The notes under the pieces are model-generated. The model was not told the origin of the DNA, made no database searches, and saw only the letters and a list, made by a program, of their open reading frames with translations. From Competibacteraceae bacterium UBA2788 (GTDB taxonomy: Bacteria > Pseudomonadota > Gammaproteobacteria > Competibacterales > Competibacteraceae), in contig DEHY01000133.1 of NCBI GenBank assembly GCA_002352185.1, positions 1,837-7,427 on the forward strand: 5,591 nucleotides of DNA. The letters run 5' to 3'. Made by a program: the position numbers and the translations under genes. Of this stretch, positions 1 through 5,591 are shown piece by piece (position 1 is the stretch's first letter; each line of letters opens with the position of its first letter).

Positions 1-357
1 GAGGCGCGGCTGATCGGCAGCTATCTGAGGCGCGATCTGGAAGACGCCGGCCAGTATCTGAGCAGCACCGGACGCGATCTGCGCGCCTGGCTGCGGTTTG
101 ACGTAGAGTTGCTGGAAGACCGAATCCTGGATTTTTTCCAGCGGGGCGTGGATCAGTCGCGGCTGGATCTATTGGCGTTCGAGGAACCTGTTGCGGGCGC
201 GGAACTGGCTGAGTATCGCAGTGGCGAAATCACTGGGCCGGGCACCTTGCAATGTGAACAGTGCGGCGAACTGATGGTTTTCCATGCGCCAACCGCTATC
301 GCCCCCTGTTCGGCCTGCGGCGGCACCGTGTTCATGCGCGTCGGCGAGGAACCATGA
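1..357 (+). CDS. Zinc-ribbon-containing protein, DUF1451/YbeL-like (5' end outside window)
   Basis: The reading frame is open from the first base to a tandem stop (TGA at 355-357, then TAA in frame), giving the last 118 residues of a protein that starts upstream. Its C-terminal part holds two CxxC knuckles, CEQC (residues 85-88 of the visible part) and CSAC (103-106), which would bind one zinc ion. The preceding YRSGEITGPGTLQCEQC segment resembles the E. coli YbeL/DUF1451 family pattern (YHSGE..G.G.L.C..C), and the protein ends a few residues after the second knuckle, as in that family. The visible N-terminal part is charged and probably helical (LRRDLEDAGQYL, FDVELLEDRILDFF), also as in YbeL. 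The family has no established biochemical role; it is small and presumably cytoplasmic. A TTG at 109 could be read as a start, but the frame and the family homology continue upstream of it, so it is internal. Confidence 0.85.
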   Translation, partial: EARLIGSYLRRDLEDAGQYLSSTGRDLRAWLRFDVELLEDRILDFFQRGVDQSRLDLLAFEEPVAGAELAEYRSGEITGPGTLQCEQCGELMVFHAPTAIAPCSACGGTVFMRVGEEP

Positions 358-500
358 TAACGGACAGGCGCTGTAGGTAAAAACCATGATCGGACTGTCA
401 ATCTTCCCGATTTACCCTGTTCCTGCATTATTGTTAACTAAGCAGCGCTTTAGCTGATTTTTACAGCGAAGCTTGTTTTAAGCTCAATATCCTGTACTTG
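358..500 (+). other. Non-coding stretch between zinc-ribbon stop and terminator
   Basis: This AT-richer stretch contains no credible reading frame. A small inverted repeat, AGCTT (470-474) with AAGCT (480-484) around a GTTTT loop, lies just before the terminator hairpin. A promoter that would make it a separate small RNA is not evident: CATTAT at 426-431 is a poor -10 with no matching -35. It is most simply the long 3' untranslated region of the zinc-ribbon gene. Confidence 0.4.
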
Positions 501-531
501 ACCGCCAGCCGGATTTGCTGGCGGTTTTTTT
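501..531 (+). terminator. Intrinsic (rho-independent) terminator
   Basis: A perfect 9-bp stem pairs ACCGCCAGC (501-509) with GCTGGCGGT (517-525) around a 7-base loop, and a run of seven T follows (525-531). This is a strong + strand terminator, the natural end for transcripts from the zinc-ribbon gene, although it lies 144 bases past that gene's stop. On the - strand the hairpin is followed by CAAGTAC rather than T, so it should not terminate the converging hydrolase transcript. Confidence 0.88.
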
Positions 532-578
532 ATGTCTAAAAATGCCGGTGTTTTTTCCCGGACCCCGCTGGGCGTTAT

Positions 579-1802
579 TCAAGCACTCAGCCATTTTTTA
601 ATCTGTTGGTACACTCGCGGATCATTCAATAACGCCATGTGATTTAATCCCCCCAGCCTGACAGCATCCACGTCGCCCATTAGATAAGGCGCAGTGGCGC
701 TCCCCAGCGTGACCAGTCCATCCCCCAGGATATGACCCAGCGGATGATCAGCATTCCTGGTCAGATTGGCGCCGATGAAACGCAAGGCTACGCCGGATAA
801 TGCAGACGCAGTCTGAGGCTGCGGGCTGACGGCGCGTAAGCCATAACGCAAATTTTTGATGCCGACACTGCGGGCATTGGCGATTTTCCCCAGTGGCGCG
901 GTCACGTCGGAGCGATGCAGCGCCGCCGTGACCGCATGACCCAGTTGTTCCAGCGGCGCGCCCTGATGGGGCGATCCGAGGCAGATCACCATGCGCGTGC
1001 GATCCAGCCATGACAGATTTTCGGCGGCGGCCTGCTCGCAGGCGCTGCGCGCCACCAACCCGCCCATGCTGTGGCCGATCAATACCAGTTCATCCACCGG
1101 CTGCGGATAAACAGCCAGCAATTTCTGTAGTTGCCACGCCAGTTGTCGCCCATTATCGGCGACAGCCAAACCGGTGTTGTAGCGCAGGTAAAGGGGGGTG
1201 TAGCCCAGTTCGGCTTGTAGCTGCTGGCCGTAGTCCTGACCCGACGCATCGGCGACGGCAGCCCGCTGCCAGTGATGTTCGTCGCAGCCCAAACCGTGGA
1301 TCAAGAGACAAAGGCGGTCGCCCGGATTGGGCAGGTGGGCGCGCAGGCCGTCCGCTGTGAAGGGAATCGGATGGCCGGCAGCGTAGAACCCCATGGTAAT
1401 CGCAAGCGGGCTGGCGCTACTGGCCAAGTGGTCGCCGACTACGGCATTCAGCGCGCCGCGCAAGCGAGTGGAAAGATGACCGGGCGGTACAGCGGCAGAT
1501 GTGTTCACAGCAGCGGCCACGTGCGGTTCAGCGAACGCTGCAACTGCGAGCAGCCCGCCGCCACTGTGGCGAACCGTCGTGTAGATGCTGTCGACAATAA
1601 CATCATGCGCGCTTTTCACCCACCGCGCCGGCCCGGCCAAGCCGGGAATCCACTGTAATGCCCGAAAAGACAGACCGGCAATAGCGTGGTGCATTTCCTG
1701 CGCCCGCAAGGTGATTTCCTGAAACCCGGTTTTCAGCGCAGGGCAATAGCCGCTGATGGCAGCGCCCGTCTTGGTATTTTCCGGTGAAGTGGGTTTTAAC
1801 AT
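579..1802 (-). CDS. Alpha/beta hydrolase (lipase/esterase-like serine hydrolase)
   Basis: This 407-residue protein carries a complete serine-hydrolase triad in the usual order. The nucleophile elbow is GHSMGG (Ser245, after the strand ELVLI), the acid is most likely Asp361 in GDGLV, and the base is His388 in GGLNHMAL near the C-terminus. HGLGCDEHHW (169-178), after the strand LCLLI, is the likely oxyanion-hole loop. LGSPHQGAP (275-283) is typical of PGAP1-like and bacterial triacylglycerol-lipase-type hydrolases, so an ester substrate is likely but its identity is unknown. Residues 1 to about 150 precede the hydrolase core and match no domain I recognise. No signal peptide or membrane helix is evident, suggesting a cytoplasmic or loosely membrane-associated enzyme. 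The ATG start is supported by AGGA at 1809-1812 (- strand), 6 bases upstream. The gene converges on the zinc-ribbon gene and diverges from parE. It is not the short YqiA esterase found beside parE in E. coli. Confidence 0.85.
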   Translation of the reverse strand: MLKPTSPENTKTGAAISGYCPALKTGFQEITLRAQEMHHAIAGLSFRALQWIPGLAGPARWVKSAHDVIVDSIYTTVRHSGGGLLAVAAFAEPHVAAAVNTSAAVPPGHLSTRLRGALNAVVGDHLASSASPLAITMGFYAAGHPIPFTADGLRAHLPNPGDRLCLLIHGLGCDEHHWQRAAVADASGQDYGQQLQAELGYTPLYLRYNTGLAVADNGRQLAWQLQKLLAVYPQPVDELVLIGHSMGGLVARSACEQAAAENLSWLDRTRMVICLGSPHQGAPLEQLGHAVTAALHRSDVTAPLGKIANARSVGIKNLRYGLRAVSPQPQTASALSGVALRFIGANLTRNADHPLGHILGDGLVTLGSATAPYLMGDVDAVRLGGLNHMALLNDPRVYQQIKKWLSA

Positions 1803-1858
1803 GATGCGTCCTGTTTAATCTGGGGAAAGCCTTGGATCAATAGGCAAGAGTTGCGGGC

Positions 1859-1864
1859 TGTTAT
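1859..1864 (-). promoter_or_regulatory. Possible -10 element for the hydrolase gene
   Basis: On the - strand this reads TATAAC, five of six matches to TATAAT, placed 57 bases upstream of the hydrolase ATG. No good -35 lies 16-18 bases further upstream, so this is a weak candidate. The overlapping + strand reading TATAAT (1862-1867) also lacks a -35 at a usable distance. Confidence 0.25.
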
Positions 1865-2061
1865 AATTCTCTCCAATAAAGCCACCGGTTTTTGGGTTGG
1901 GTGTTTACCGAAATTTTTCTCGCCATTATTGGGAGCCGACATCGTCCAGACCGACTTCATCTGCTTTCCAGCGTTATCGCTAAAGAAGTGAAGGGGGATT
2001 GATTTTTGGTGACGCCATCAGTATCCATCGAGAGATCTTCCTTGTGTTGATTGTGCAGTCA

Positions 2062-2090
2062 TTGAATACGAGTCAGGCCGCTTGCATAAG
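2062..2090 (+). promoter_or_regulatory. Possible sigma-70 promoter for parE
   Basis: TTGAAT (2062-2067) and CATAAG (2085-2090) are separated by exactly 17 bases, each matching four of six consensus positions. This would start transcription near 2097, leaving a leader of about 150 bases before the parE ATG. The match is modest and could be chance in this AT-richer region. Confidence 0.3.
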
Positions 2091-2248
2091 AAGCCATTTT
2101 AACTCACCGGGGCTGATAAAACGATTACCGTCACCGTTATTTCCACAAGGCCGGATAACCCGAAACTGCCGAATCAACCCGCGCTCTGGACGGGTCGCCG
2201 CCCTTCCGCTAGGGTAAGCGCCCAAATTTCAACCCTTGCCGCCTCCGC

Positions 2249-4138
2249 ATGAACGCCACCAGCTACGACGCCTCCGCGATTGAAGTCCTCAGCGGCCTGG
2301 ATCCGGTCCGCAAGCGACCGGGCATGTACACCGACACCACCCGGCCCAATCATCTGGCGCAGGAAGTGGTTGACAACAGCGTGGACGAGGCCATCGCCGG
2401 TCATGCCAGCGCAATTACGATCATTTTGTACGCTGACGGCTCCCTGTCGGTCGCCGACGACGGACGCGGGATGCCGGTCGACATTCACCCGGAAGAAGGC
2501 ATCCCCGGCGTCGAGCTGATCCTGACCCGCTTGCACGCCGGCGGCAAATTCTCCGACCGCAATTACCGCTTTTCCGGTGGCCTGCACGGCGTCGGCGTGT
2601 CAGTAGTGAACGCGCTATCCAGCCGACTGGAGGTATGGGTGCGGCGCAACGGCAGGGAATACCACATGGCCTTCGCCGGCGGCGACAAGGCATCCGATCT
2701 GAAAGAGGTGGGCGCCGCGCCGCGCCGAACGACCGGCACCACAGTGCGGTTCTGGCCGGACCCGCGCTACTTCGATTCGCCCAAATTCTCGACGCCGCGC
2801 CTCAAGCATGTGCTGCGCGCCAAGGCGGTGCTGTGTCCGGGGTTGAAGGTCGCGTTCACCGACGAGGCGAGCGGTGAGCAAATCGTCTGGCATTATGAAG
2901 ATGGCTTCACCGACTACCTCAAGGAGGCGCTGGGCCAGACGCCACTGCTGCCCGATCCGCCGTTCGTCGGTCATGTCAGCAGCGAACGCGAGGCTGCCGA
3001 CTGGGCCTTGACCTGGCTGCCGGAGGGTGGCGAGCCGGTGGCGGAAAGTTACGTCAACCTGATTCCCACACCGCAGGGCGGCACCCATGTCAACGGTTTG
3101 CGCGGCGGGCTGACCGATGCGGTGCGCGAGTTTTGCGAGTTCCGTAACCTGGTTCCGCGCGGGCTGCGCATCACTCCGGAAGATGTCTGGGACGGTTGCT
3201 GCTATGTGCTGTCGGTCAAGCTGGCCGATCCGCAATTTTCCGGCCAGACCAAGGAGCGGTTGTCTTCGCGGGAGTGTGCGGTGTTTGTGGCCGGGGTGGT
3301 CAAGGACACGCTGAGCTTGTGGCTGAACCAGCATCCCGAAATCGGCGAGCGGATTGCGCAACTGGCGCTGGCGAATGCGCACCAGCGACTGCGAGCCAGC
3401 CGCAAGGTGGTGCGTAAACAAGTGACCAGTGGCCCGGCGCTGCCTGGAAAACTGGCCGATTGCACCGCGCAGGACTTGGCGCGCACCGAACTGTTTCTGG
3501 TTGAAGGCGACTCCGCCGGTGGTTCCACCAAGCAGGCCCGCAGCCGCGAGTTTCAGGCCGTGATGCCGTTGCGCGGCAAGATCTTGAATACCTGGGAAGT
3601 GGATTCCGCCGAAGTCATGGCATCGCAGGAGGTGCATGACATCGCGGTCGCCATCGGCGTCGATCCCGGCTCCGGGGATTTGGCCGGCCTGCGCTACGGC
3701 AAGGTCTGCATCCTGGCCGACGCCGATTCGGACGGGCTGCATATTGCGACCCTGCTGTGCGCGCTGTTCGTGCGCCATTTTCGCCCGCTGGTGGAAGCGG
3801 GTCATGTGCATGTCGCCATGCCGCCGCTGTTTCGCGTTGATGTCGGCAAGGAGGTGTTCTATGCGTTGGACGAGGCCGAGAAACAGGGCATTCTCGACCG
3901 CATCAGCGCCGAGAAGAAAAAAGGCAAGGTCAATGTCACCCGGTTCAAGGGCCTGGGTGAAATGAATCCTCTGCAATTGCGGGAAACCACCATGGACCCC
4001 GCCACGCGCCGCCTGGTGCAATTGACGCTCGAGGCCGGCGACGACACCCTGGCGCTGATGGACCTGCTGCTGGCGAAAAAACGGGCCGGGGATCGCAAGA
4101 ACTGGCTGGAAGCGAACGGCAATCTGGCCGAGGTGTGA
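2249..4138 (+). CDS. parE: DNA topoisomerase IV subunit B (ParE)
   Basis: With ParC, this cytoplasmic ATPase subunit decatenates daughter chromosomes and relaxes supercoils. The 629 residues align end to end with gammaproteobacterial ParE (for example RKRPGMYTDTTRPNHL and GPALPGKLADCTAQDL). The N-terminal GHKL ATPase shows Glu39 and Asn43 in QEVVDNSVDEA, Asp70 in ADDGRGMP, and the glycine-rich lid GGLHGVGVS (110-118). The transducer contains the QTK loop SGQTKERLSS (331-340), whose lysine contacts ATP. The TOPRIM domain has LVEGDSAGG with Glu419, PLRGKILN (440-447), and DADSDG with the metal-binding Asp491 and Asp493. The C-terminal part has RFKGLGEMNP (565-574). The length and the absence of the roughly 170-residue insert of enterobacterial GyrB favour ParE over GyrB. 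The ATG at 2249 is the natural start because the protein begins MNATSYDASAIEVL as in relatives, although no clear Shine-Dalgarno sequence precedes it. No frameshift or missing catalytic residue is seen. Confidence 0.97.
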   Translation: MNATSYDASAIEVLSGLDPVRKRPGMYTDTTRPNHLAQEVVDNSVDEAIAGHASAITIILYADGSLSVADDGRGMPVDIHPEEGIPGVELILTRLHAGGKFSDRNYRFSGGLHGVGVSVVNALSSRLEVWVRRNGREYHMAFAGGDKASDLKEVGAAPRRTTGTTVRFWPDPRYFDSPKFSTPRLKHVLRAKAVLCPGLKVAFTDEASGEQIVWHYEDGFTDYLKEALGQTPLLPDPPFVGHVSSEREAADWALTWLPEGGEPVAESYVNLIPTPQGGTHVNGLRGGLTDAVREFCEFRNLVPRGLRITPEDVWDGCCYVLSVKLADPQFSGQTKERLSSRECAVFVAGVVKDTLSLWLNQHPEIGERIAQLALANAHQRLRASRKVVRKQVTSGPALPGKLADCTAQDLARTELFLVEGDSAGGSTKQARSREFQAVMPLRGKILNTWEVDSAEVMASQEVHDIAVAIGVDPGSGDLAGLRYGKVCILADADSDGLHIATLLCALFVRHFRPLVEAGHVHVAMPPLFRVDVGKEVFYALDEAEKQGILDRISAEKKKGKVNVTRFKGLGEMNPLQLRETTMDPATRRLVQLTLEAGDDTLALMDLLLAKKRAGDRKNWLEANGNLAEV

Positions 4139-4168
4139 GAAAAATAACCGGCTTGATCGGGTCACGCC

Positions 4169-4197
4169 TTGCCGCTCCCGGATTCAGCAACTAGAGT
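4169..4197 (+). promoter_or_regulatory. Possible sigma-70 promoter for the Cache-domain gene
   Basis: TTGCCG (4169-4174) and TAGAGT (4192-4197) are 17 bases apart, each with four of six consensus matches. The position, about 65 bases before the ATG of the next gene, is suitable. No terminator is visible between parE and this point, so read-through from parE is also possible. Confidence 0.3.
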
Positions 4198-4204
4198 TTG
4201 AAGG

Positions 4205-4225
4205 CGCCGCTCCCCCGTGGCGGCG
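4205..4225 (+). other. GC-rich hairpin in the leader of the Cache-domain gene
   Basis: CGCCGC (4205-4210) pairs perfectly with GCGGCG (4220-4225) around a 9-base loop. No T run follows, so it is not an intrinsic terminator. It would sit near the 5' end of a transcript from the candidate promoter just upstream and could stabilise that mRNA, but a 6-bp GC stem is common in GC-rich DNA. Confidence 0.3.
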
Positions 4226-4261
4226 GAAACCCAAACCAAGACACACCAAGAGAGGTTGAGG

Positions 4262-4762
4262 ATGAACAAGAAACTGCTGATGAGCATGGCTGCGTTCTGC
4301 GCGATGGGTCTATCTTCGGGCGCATGGGCCGCCGACGCGGCGACCGCCGATGAAGTGGTCGCCAAGACCCGGGAAGCCGCCGCCGAGGTCAAGGCCAAGG
4401 CCGATGCCGCTCTGTCGGAATTTGACAAGAAAGACGGCAAATGGGCATGGAAAGACACCTATGTCTTCGTGCTTGATTGCGCCAATGGCACGATGAAGGC
4501 TCATCCGAATGAAAAGGTCAAGGGCATTAAGCTGACCGAGCTCAAGGACAAGGCCACAGGCAAGGAATTCGGCACGGCCATGTGCGACGCCGCCAAGAAG
4601 GCTAACGGTGGCTGGGTCGAGTACATGTGGACCAAGCCGGGCGCTGAGGGCAATCATCGCAAAATCGCCTATATGCTGACCGCCGGCAACTATACCGTGG
4701 GCGCTGGCGTTTATGACGACACCATGACCGCCAAGCAACTGGAAGCCAAATCCATGAAGTAA
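4262..4762 (+). CDS. Secreted single-Cache-domain protein
   Basis: The 166-residue product begins with a classical signal peptide (MNKK, a hydrophobic core LLMSMAAFCAMGL, and a likely cleavage after AWA at residue 23, before AD), so it should be periplasmic. The mature part starts with an Ala/Lys/Glu-rich helix (about 25-55) and continues as a small Cache-type sensor fold: YVFVLDCANGTMKAHPN (67-83), GKEFGTAMCDAAKK (100-113), GGWVEYMWTKPG (116-127), RKIAYML (133-139) and YTVGAGVYDD (144-153). This pattern is that of stand-alone cache-domain proteins; related domains bind small ligands in chemoreceptors and kinases. There is no attached transmembrane or signalling domain, so it may be a binding protein or act with a partner. 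Cys73 and Cys108 are the only cysteines of the mature chain and could form a disulfide. The ATG at 4262 is chosen over an in-frame GTG at 4217 because AGAGG (4251-4255) lies 6 bases upstream and the signal peptide starts exactly there. Confidence 0.85.
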   Translation: MNKKLLMSMAAFCAMGLSSGAWAADAATADEVVAKTREAAAEVKAKADAALSEFDKKDGKWAWKDTYVFVLDCANGTMKAHPNEKVKGIKLTELKDKATGKEFGTAMCDAAKKANGGWVEYMWTKPGAEGNHRKIAYMLTAGNYTVGAGVYDDTMTAKQLEAKSMK

Positions 4763-4822
4763 GCCTGCCGGTCCCGCCGCGCTCCGACCCTGCCTCCGGT
4801 TTCCCCACCCGCAGCGAAGCGT

Positions 4823-4850
4823 GGCGGTTTTACCCGCATGACCGCTTTTT
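4823..4850 (+). terminator. Probable weak intrinsic terminator after the Cache-domain gene
   Basis: GCGGT (4824-4828) pairs with ACCGC (4841-4845), extendable by one G-U pair, and is followed at once by TTTTT (4846-4850). The 12-base loop is long, and an inner CCGC (4834-4837) could compete for the same GCGG, so efficiency may be low. Its position, about 60 bases after the Cache stop, fits the end of that transcript. Confidence 0.4.
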
Positions 4851-4875
4851 CCCCGCCGTTCGCCGTCGCCCGTTA

Positions 4876-4881
4876 TATACT
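4876..4881 (+). promoter_or_regulatory. Possible -10 element for the carbonic anhydrase-like gene
   Basis: TATACT matches five of six positions of the -10 consensus and sits in an otherwise GC-rich stretch, 39 bases before the GTG start and after the likely terminator. The bases where a -35 should lie (CCGCCG, 4853-4858) do not match, so an activator or another sigma factor would be needed if it is used. Confidence 0.35.
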
Positions 4882-4907
4882 GCCTCAGCCTGTTCCAGGC
4901 CCAACGT

Positions 4908-4914
4908 AAGGAGG
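4908..4914 (+). promoter_or_regulatory. Shine-Dalgarno sequence deciding the GTG start
   Basis: AAGGAGG is a full anti-16S match placed 5 bases before the GTG at 4920, which supports that unusual start codon. An ATG at 4915 lies directly after it but is out of frame and runs into a stop after two codons (ATG CGG TGA). Confidence 0.85.
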
Positions 4915-4919
4915 ATGCG

Positions 4920-5444
4920 GTGATTTATTCCCTCGGCGACCGCAAGGTCGAATTTCACGGTGCGGACTGGTTTATCGCCGACAACGCCACCGTCATTGGC
5001 TCGGTCATACTCAAGCAGAACGCCAGCGTCTGGTTCAACGCGGTGGTGCGCGGCGACAACGATCCCATCACCATCGGCGAGAATTCCAATATTCAGGATG
5101 GATCAATCCTGCACACCGACCCCGGCATCCCGCTCACCATTGGCCGCGATGTCACCATCGGCCATCTGGCCATGCTGCACGGCTGCATCATCGGCGACAA
5201 CAGCCTGATCGGGATCAAGAGCCTGATCATGAACCGGGCGGTGATCGGCAAGAACTGCCTGATCGGCGCCAACAGCCTGATCACCGAAGGCCAGATCATC
5301 CCGGACGGTTCGCTGGTCAAGGGTGCGCCGGGCAAGGTCGTGCGGATGCTGAGCGAGGCGGAGATTGAGGGCTTGCGGCGCTCCGCCGCCCACTATGTGG
5401 AAAACTTCAAACGGTTCCAGCGCGAACTGCGCCGACAGGACTGA
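4920..5444 (+). CDS. Gamma-carbonic anhydrase-like hexapeptide-repeat protein (YrdA family)
   Basis: The 174-residue protein is built of hexapeptide repeats ([LIV]-G-x-x) forming a left-handed parallel beta-helix, from about residue 20 ([12 protein letters not shown]) to 137 (LVKGAPGK), and ends in a C-terminal helix ([19 protein letters not shown]). The three zinc ligands of gamma-carbonic anhydrases are present: His65 in SILHTD, and His82 and His87 in IGHLAMLHG, with the same spacing of five between the last two as in the archaeal enzyme Cam. Arg44 and Asp46 (VVRGDN) and Gln59-Asp60 (NIQDGS) are also conserved. The trimeric family hydrates CO2 in some members, but YrdA-type proteins lack the acidic proton-shuttle loop of Cam, as this one does, and many show little activity, so catalysis is unproven. 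It is presumably cytoplasmic because there is no signal peptide. GTG is the start, supported by the upstream AAGGAGG. The stop is one base from the next gene's ATG, implying an operon. Confidence 0.9.
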   Translation: MIYSLGDRKVEFHGADWFIADNATVIGSVILKQNASVWFNAVVRGDNDPITIGENSNIQDGSILHTDPGIPLTIGRDVTIGHLAMLHGCIIGDNSLIGIKSLIMNRAVIGKNCLIGANSLITEGQIIPDGSLVKGAPGKVVRMLSEAEIEGLRRSAAHYVENFKRFQRELRRQD

Positions 5445-5445
5445 G

Positions 5446-5591
5446 ATGGCGACGGTGCTGGAAGATCGGCTGGATCTGGCGATCCGGCAGGTCGGATCGA
5501 CCATTCTCGGCAAGGAACACGCCATCCGTCTGGCCCTGAGCTGCCTGCTGGCGCGGGGCCATCTGCTGATCGAAGACTTGCCGGGGATGGG
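5446..5591 (+). CDS. MoxR-family AAA+ ATPase (3' end outside window)
   Basis: Only the first 48 codons are visible. They read [13 protein letters not shown], then [30 protein letters not shown], which is the characteristic start of MoxR ATPases: a helical lead-in, a conserved GHLLIE(D/G) strand, and the beginning of the Walker A loop (LPGMG, presumably followed by KT). MoxR proteins are AAA+ chaperones that help mature or activate partner proteins, often together with DUF58 and von Willebrand factor A domain proteins encoded next to them. Those partners would lie downstream, outside the window. The ATG is preceded by AGGA (5437-5440) inside the end of the carbonic anhydrase-like gene, 5 bases upstream, and only one base separates it from that gene's stop, so translational coupling is likely. 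Confidence 0.9.
   Translation, partial: MATVLEDRLDLAIRQVGSTILGKEHAIRLALSCLLARGHLLIEDLPGM

Larger units (their letters stand above)
1803..2248. other. Divergent intergenic region, no credible gene
   Basis: These 446 bases separate the divergently transcribed hydrolase and parE genes, so promoters for both are expected here. The region is AT-richer than its flanks. One open frame of 72 codons (TTG at 1999 to 2217, + strand) has no family resemblance and an unconvincing start, and I do not call it. I see no tRNA, strong terminator, riboswitch-like structure or long repeat; only weak promoter candidates are listed separately. Confidence 0.6.

Noticed and set aside
541..578. Possible - strand terminator after the hydrolase stop
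   Set aside because: The only stem is four base pairs (CCGG with CCGG, 545-548 and 558-561) with a poor T run on the - strand (CATTTTTAG), too weak to call.
1010..1658. Overlapping + strand open frames (116 and 128 codons) opposite the hydrolase
   Set aside because: Low-complexity, Arg/Pro-rich translations with no recognisable domain; the - strand frame holds a full catalytic triad and a good ribosome-binding site.
2139..2149. DnaA-box-like TTATTTCCACA before parE
   Set aside because: It has two extra bases relative to TTATNCACA and stands alone, with no cluster of boxes or AT-rich unwinding element.
1999..2217. 72-codon + strand open frame in the intergenic region before parE
   Set aside because: It starts with TTG, with a purine run only about 2 bases upstream, resembles nothing known, and has a composition like translated non-coding DNA.
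2615..4165. Open frame of 516 codons on the - strand, antisense to parE
   Set aside because: It mirrors the strongly conserved parE gene. Its translation is rich in Arg, Gln and His with no family motifs, as expected for a shadow of a GC-rich gene.
4217..4261. GTG at 4217 as an alternative start of the Cache-domain gene
   Set aside because: It would add 15 hydrophilic residues ahead of an intact signal peptide, and the ATG at 4262 has its own well-spaced ribosome-binding site.

Overview
The window looks like ordinary chromosomal DNA from a GC-rich gammaproteobacterium. ParE matches the gammaproteobacterial protein closely (629 residues, against about 630 in E. coli from memory), and a YbeL-type zinc-ribbon protein lies nearby. 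The overall style, including the soluble Cache protein and the MoxR ATPase, would suit a Chromatiales- or Competibacter-like lineage, but that finer placement is an inference I cannot test here. I see no insertion sequence, prophage, CRISPR array, tRNA or rRNA.

Layout: (1) 1-357, the 3' part of a zinc-ribbon (DUF1451/YbeL-like) gene on the + strand, followed at 501-531 by a clear intrinsic terminator. (2) 579-1802, a 407-residue alpha/beta hydrolase on the - strand, convergent with gene 1. (3) 1803-2248, a 446-base divergent intergenic region with only weak promoter candidates and no credible gene. (4) 2249-4138, parE, the ATPase/TOPRIM subunit of topoisomerase IV. (5) 4262-4762, a small secreted protein made of a signal peptide and one Cache domain, with a possible promoter in front and a likely weak terminator behind. 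(6) 4920-5444, a gamma-class carbonic anhydrase-like left-handed beta-helix protein with a perfect Shine-Dalgarno sequence and a GTG start. (7) 5446-5591, the start of a MoxR-family AAA+ ATPase, separated from gene 6 by one base and cut by the window end just inside its Walker A motif.

The genes do not form one pathway. ParE works with ParC (not in the window) in chromosome decatenation. The carbonic anhydrase-like gene and moxR are tightly coupled and probably start an operon that continues beyond the window. The Cache gene appears to be its own transcription unit. I found no convincing undescribed system. The points worth a second look are small: the long 3' leader before the terminator, the hydrolase with its unexplained N-terminal third, the stand-alone Cache protein, the lack of a ribosome-binding site at parE, and the translational arrangement around the carbonic anhydrase start.
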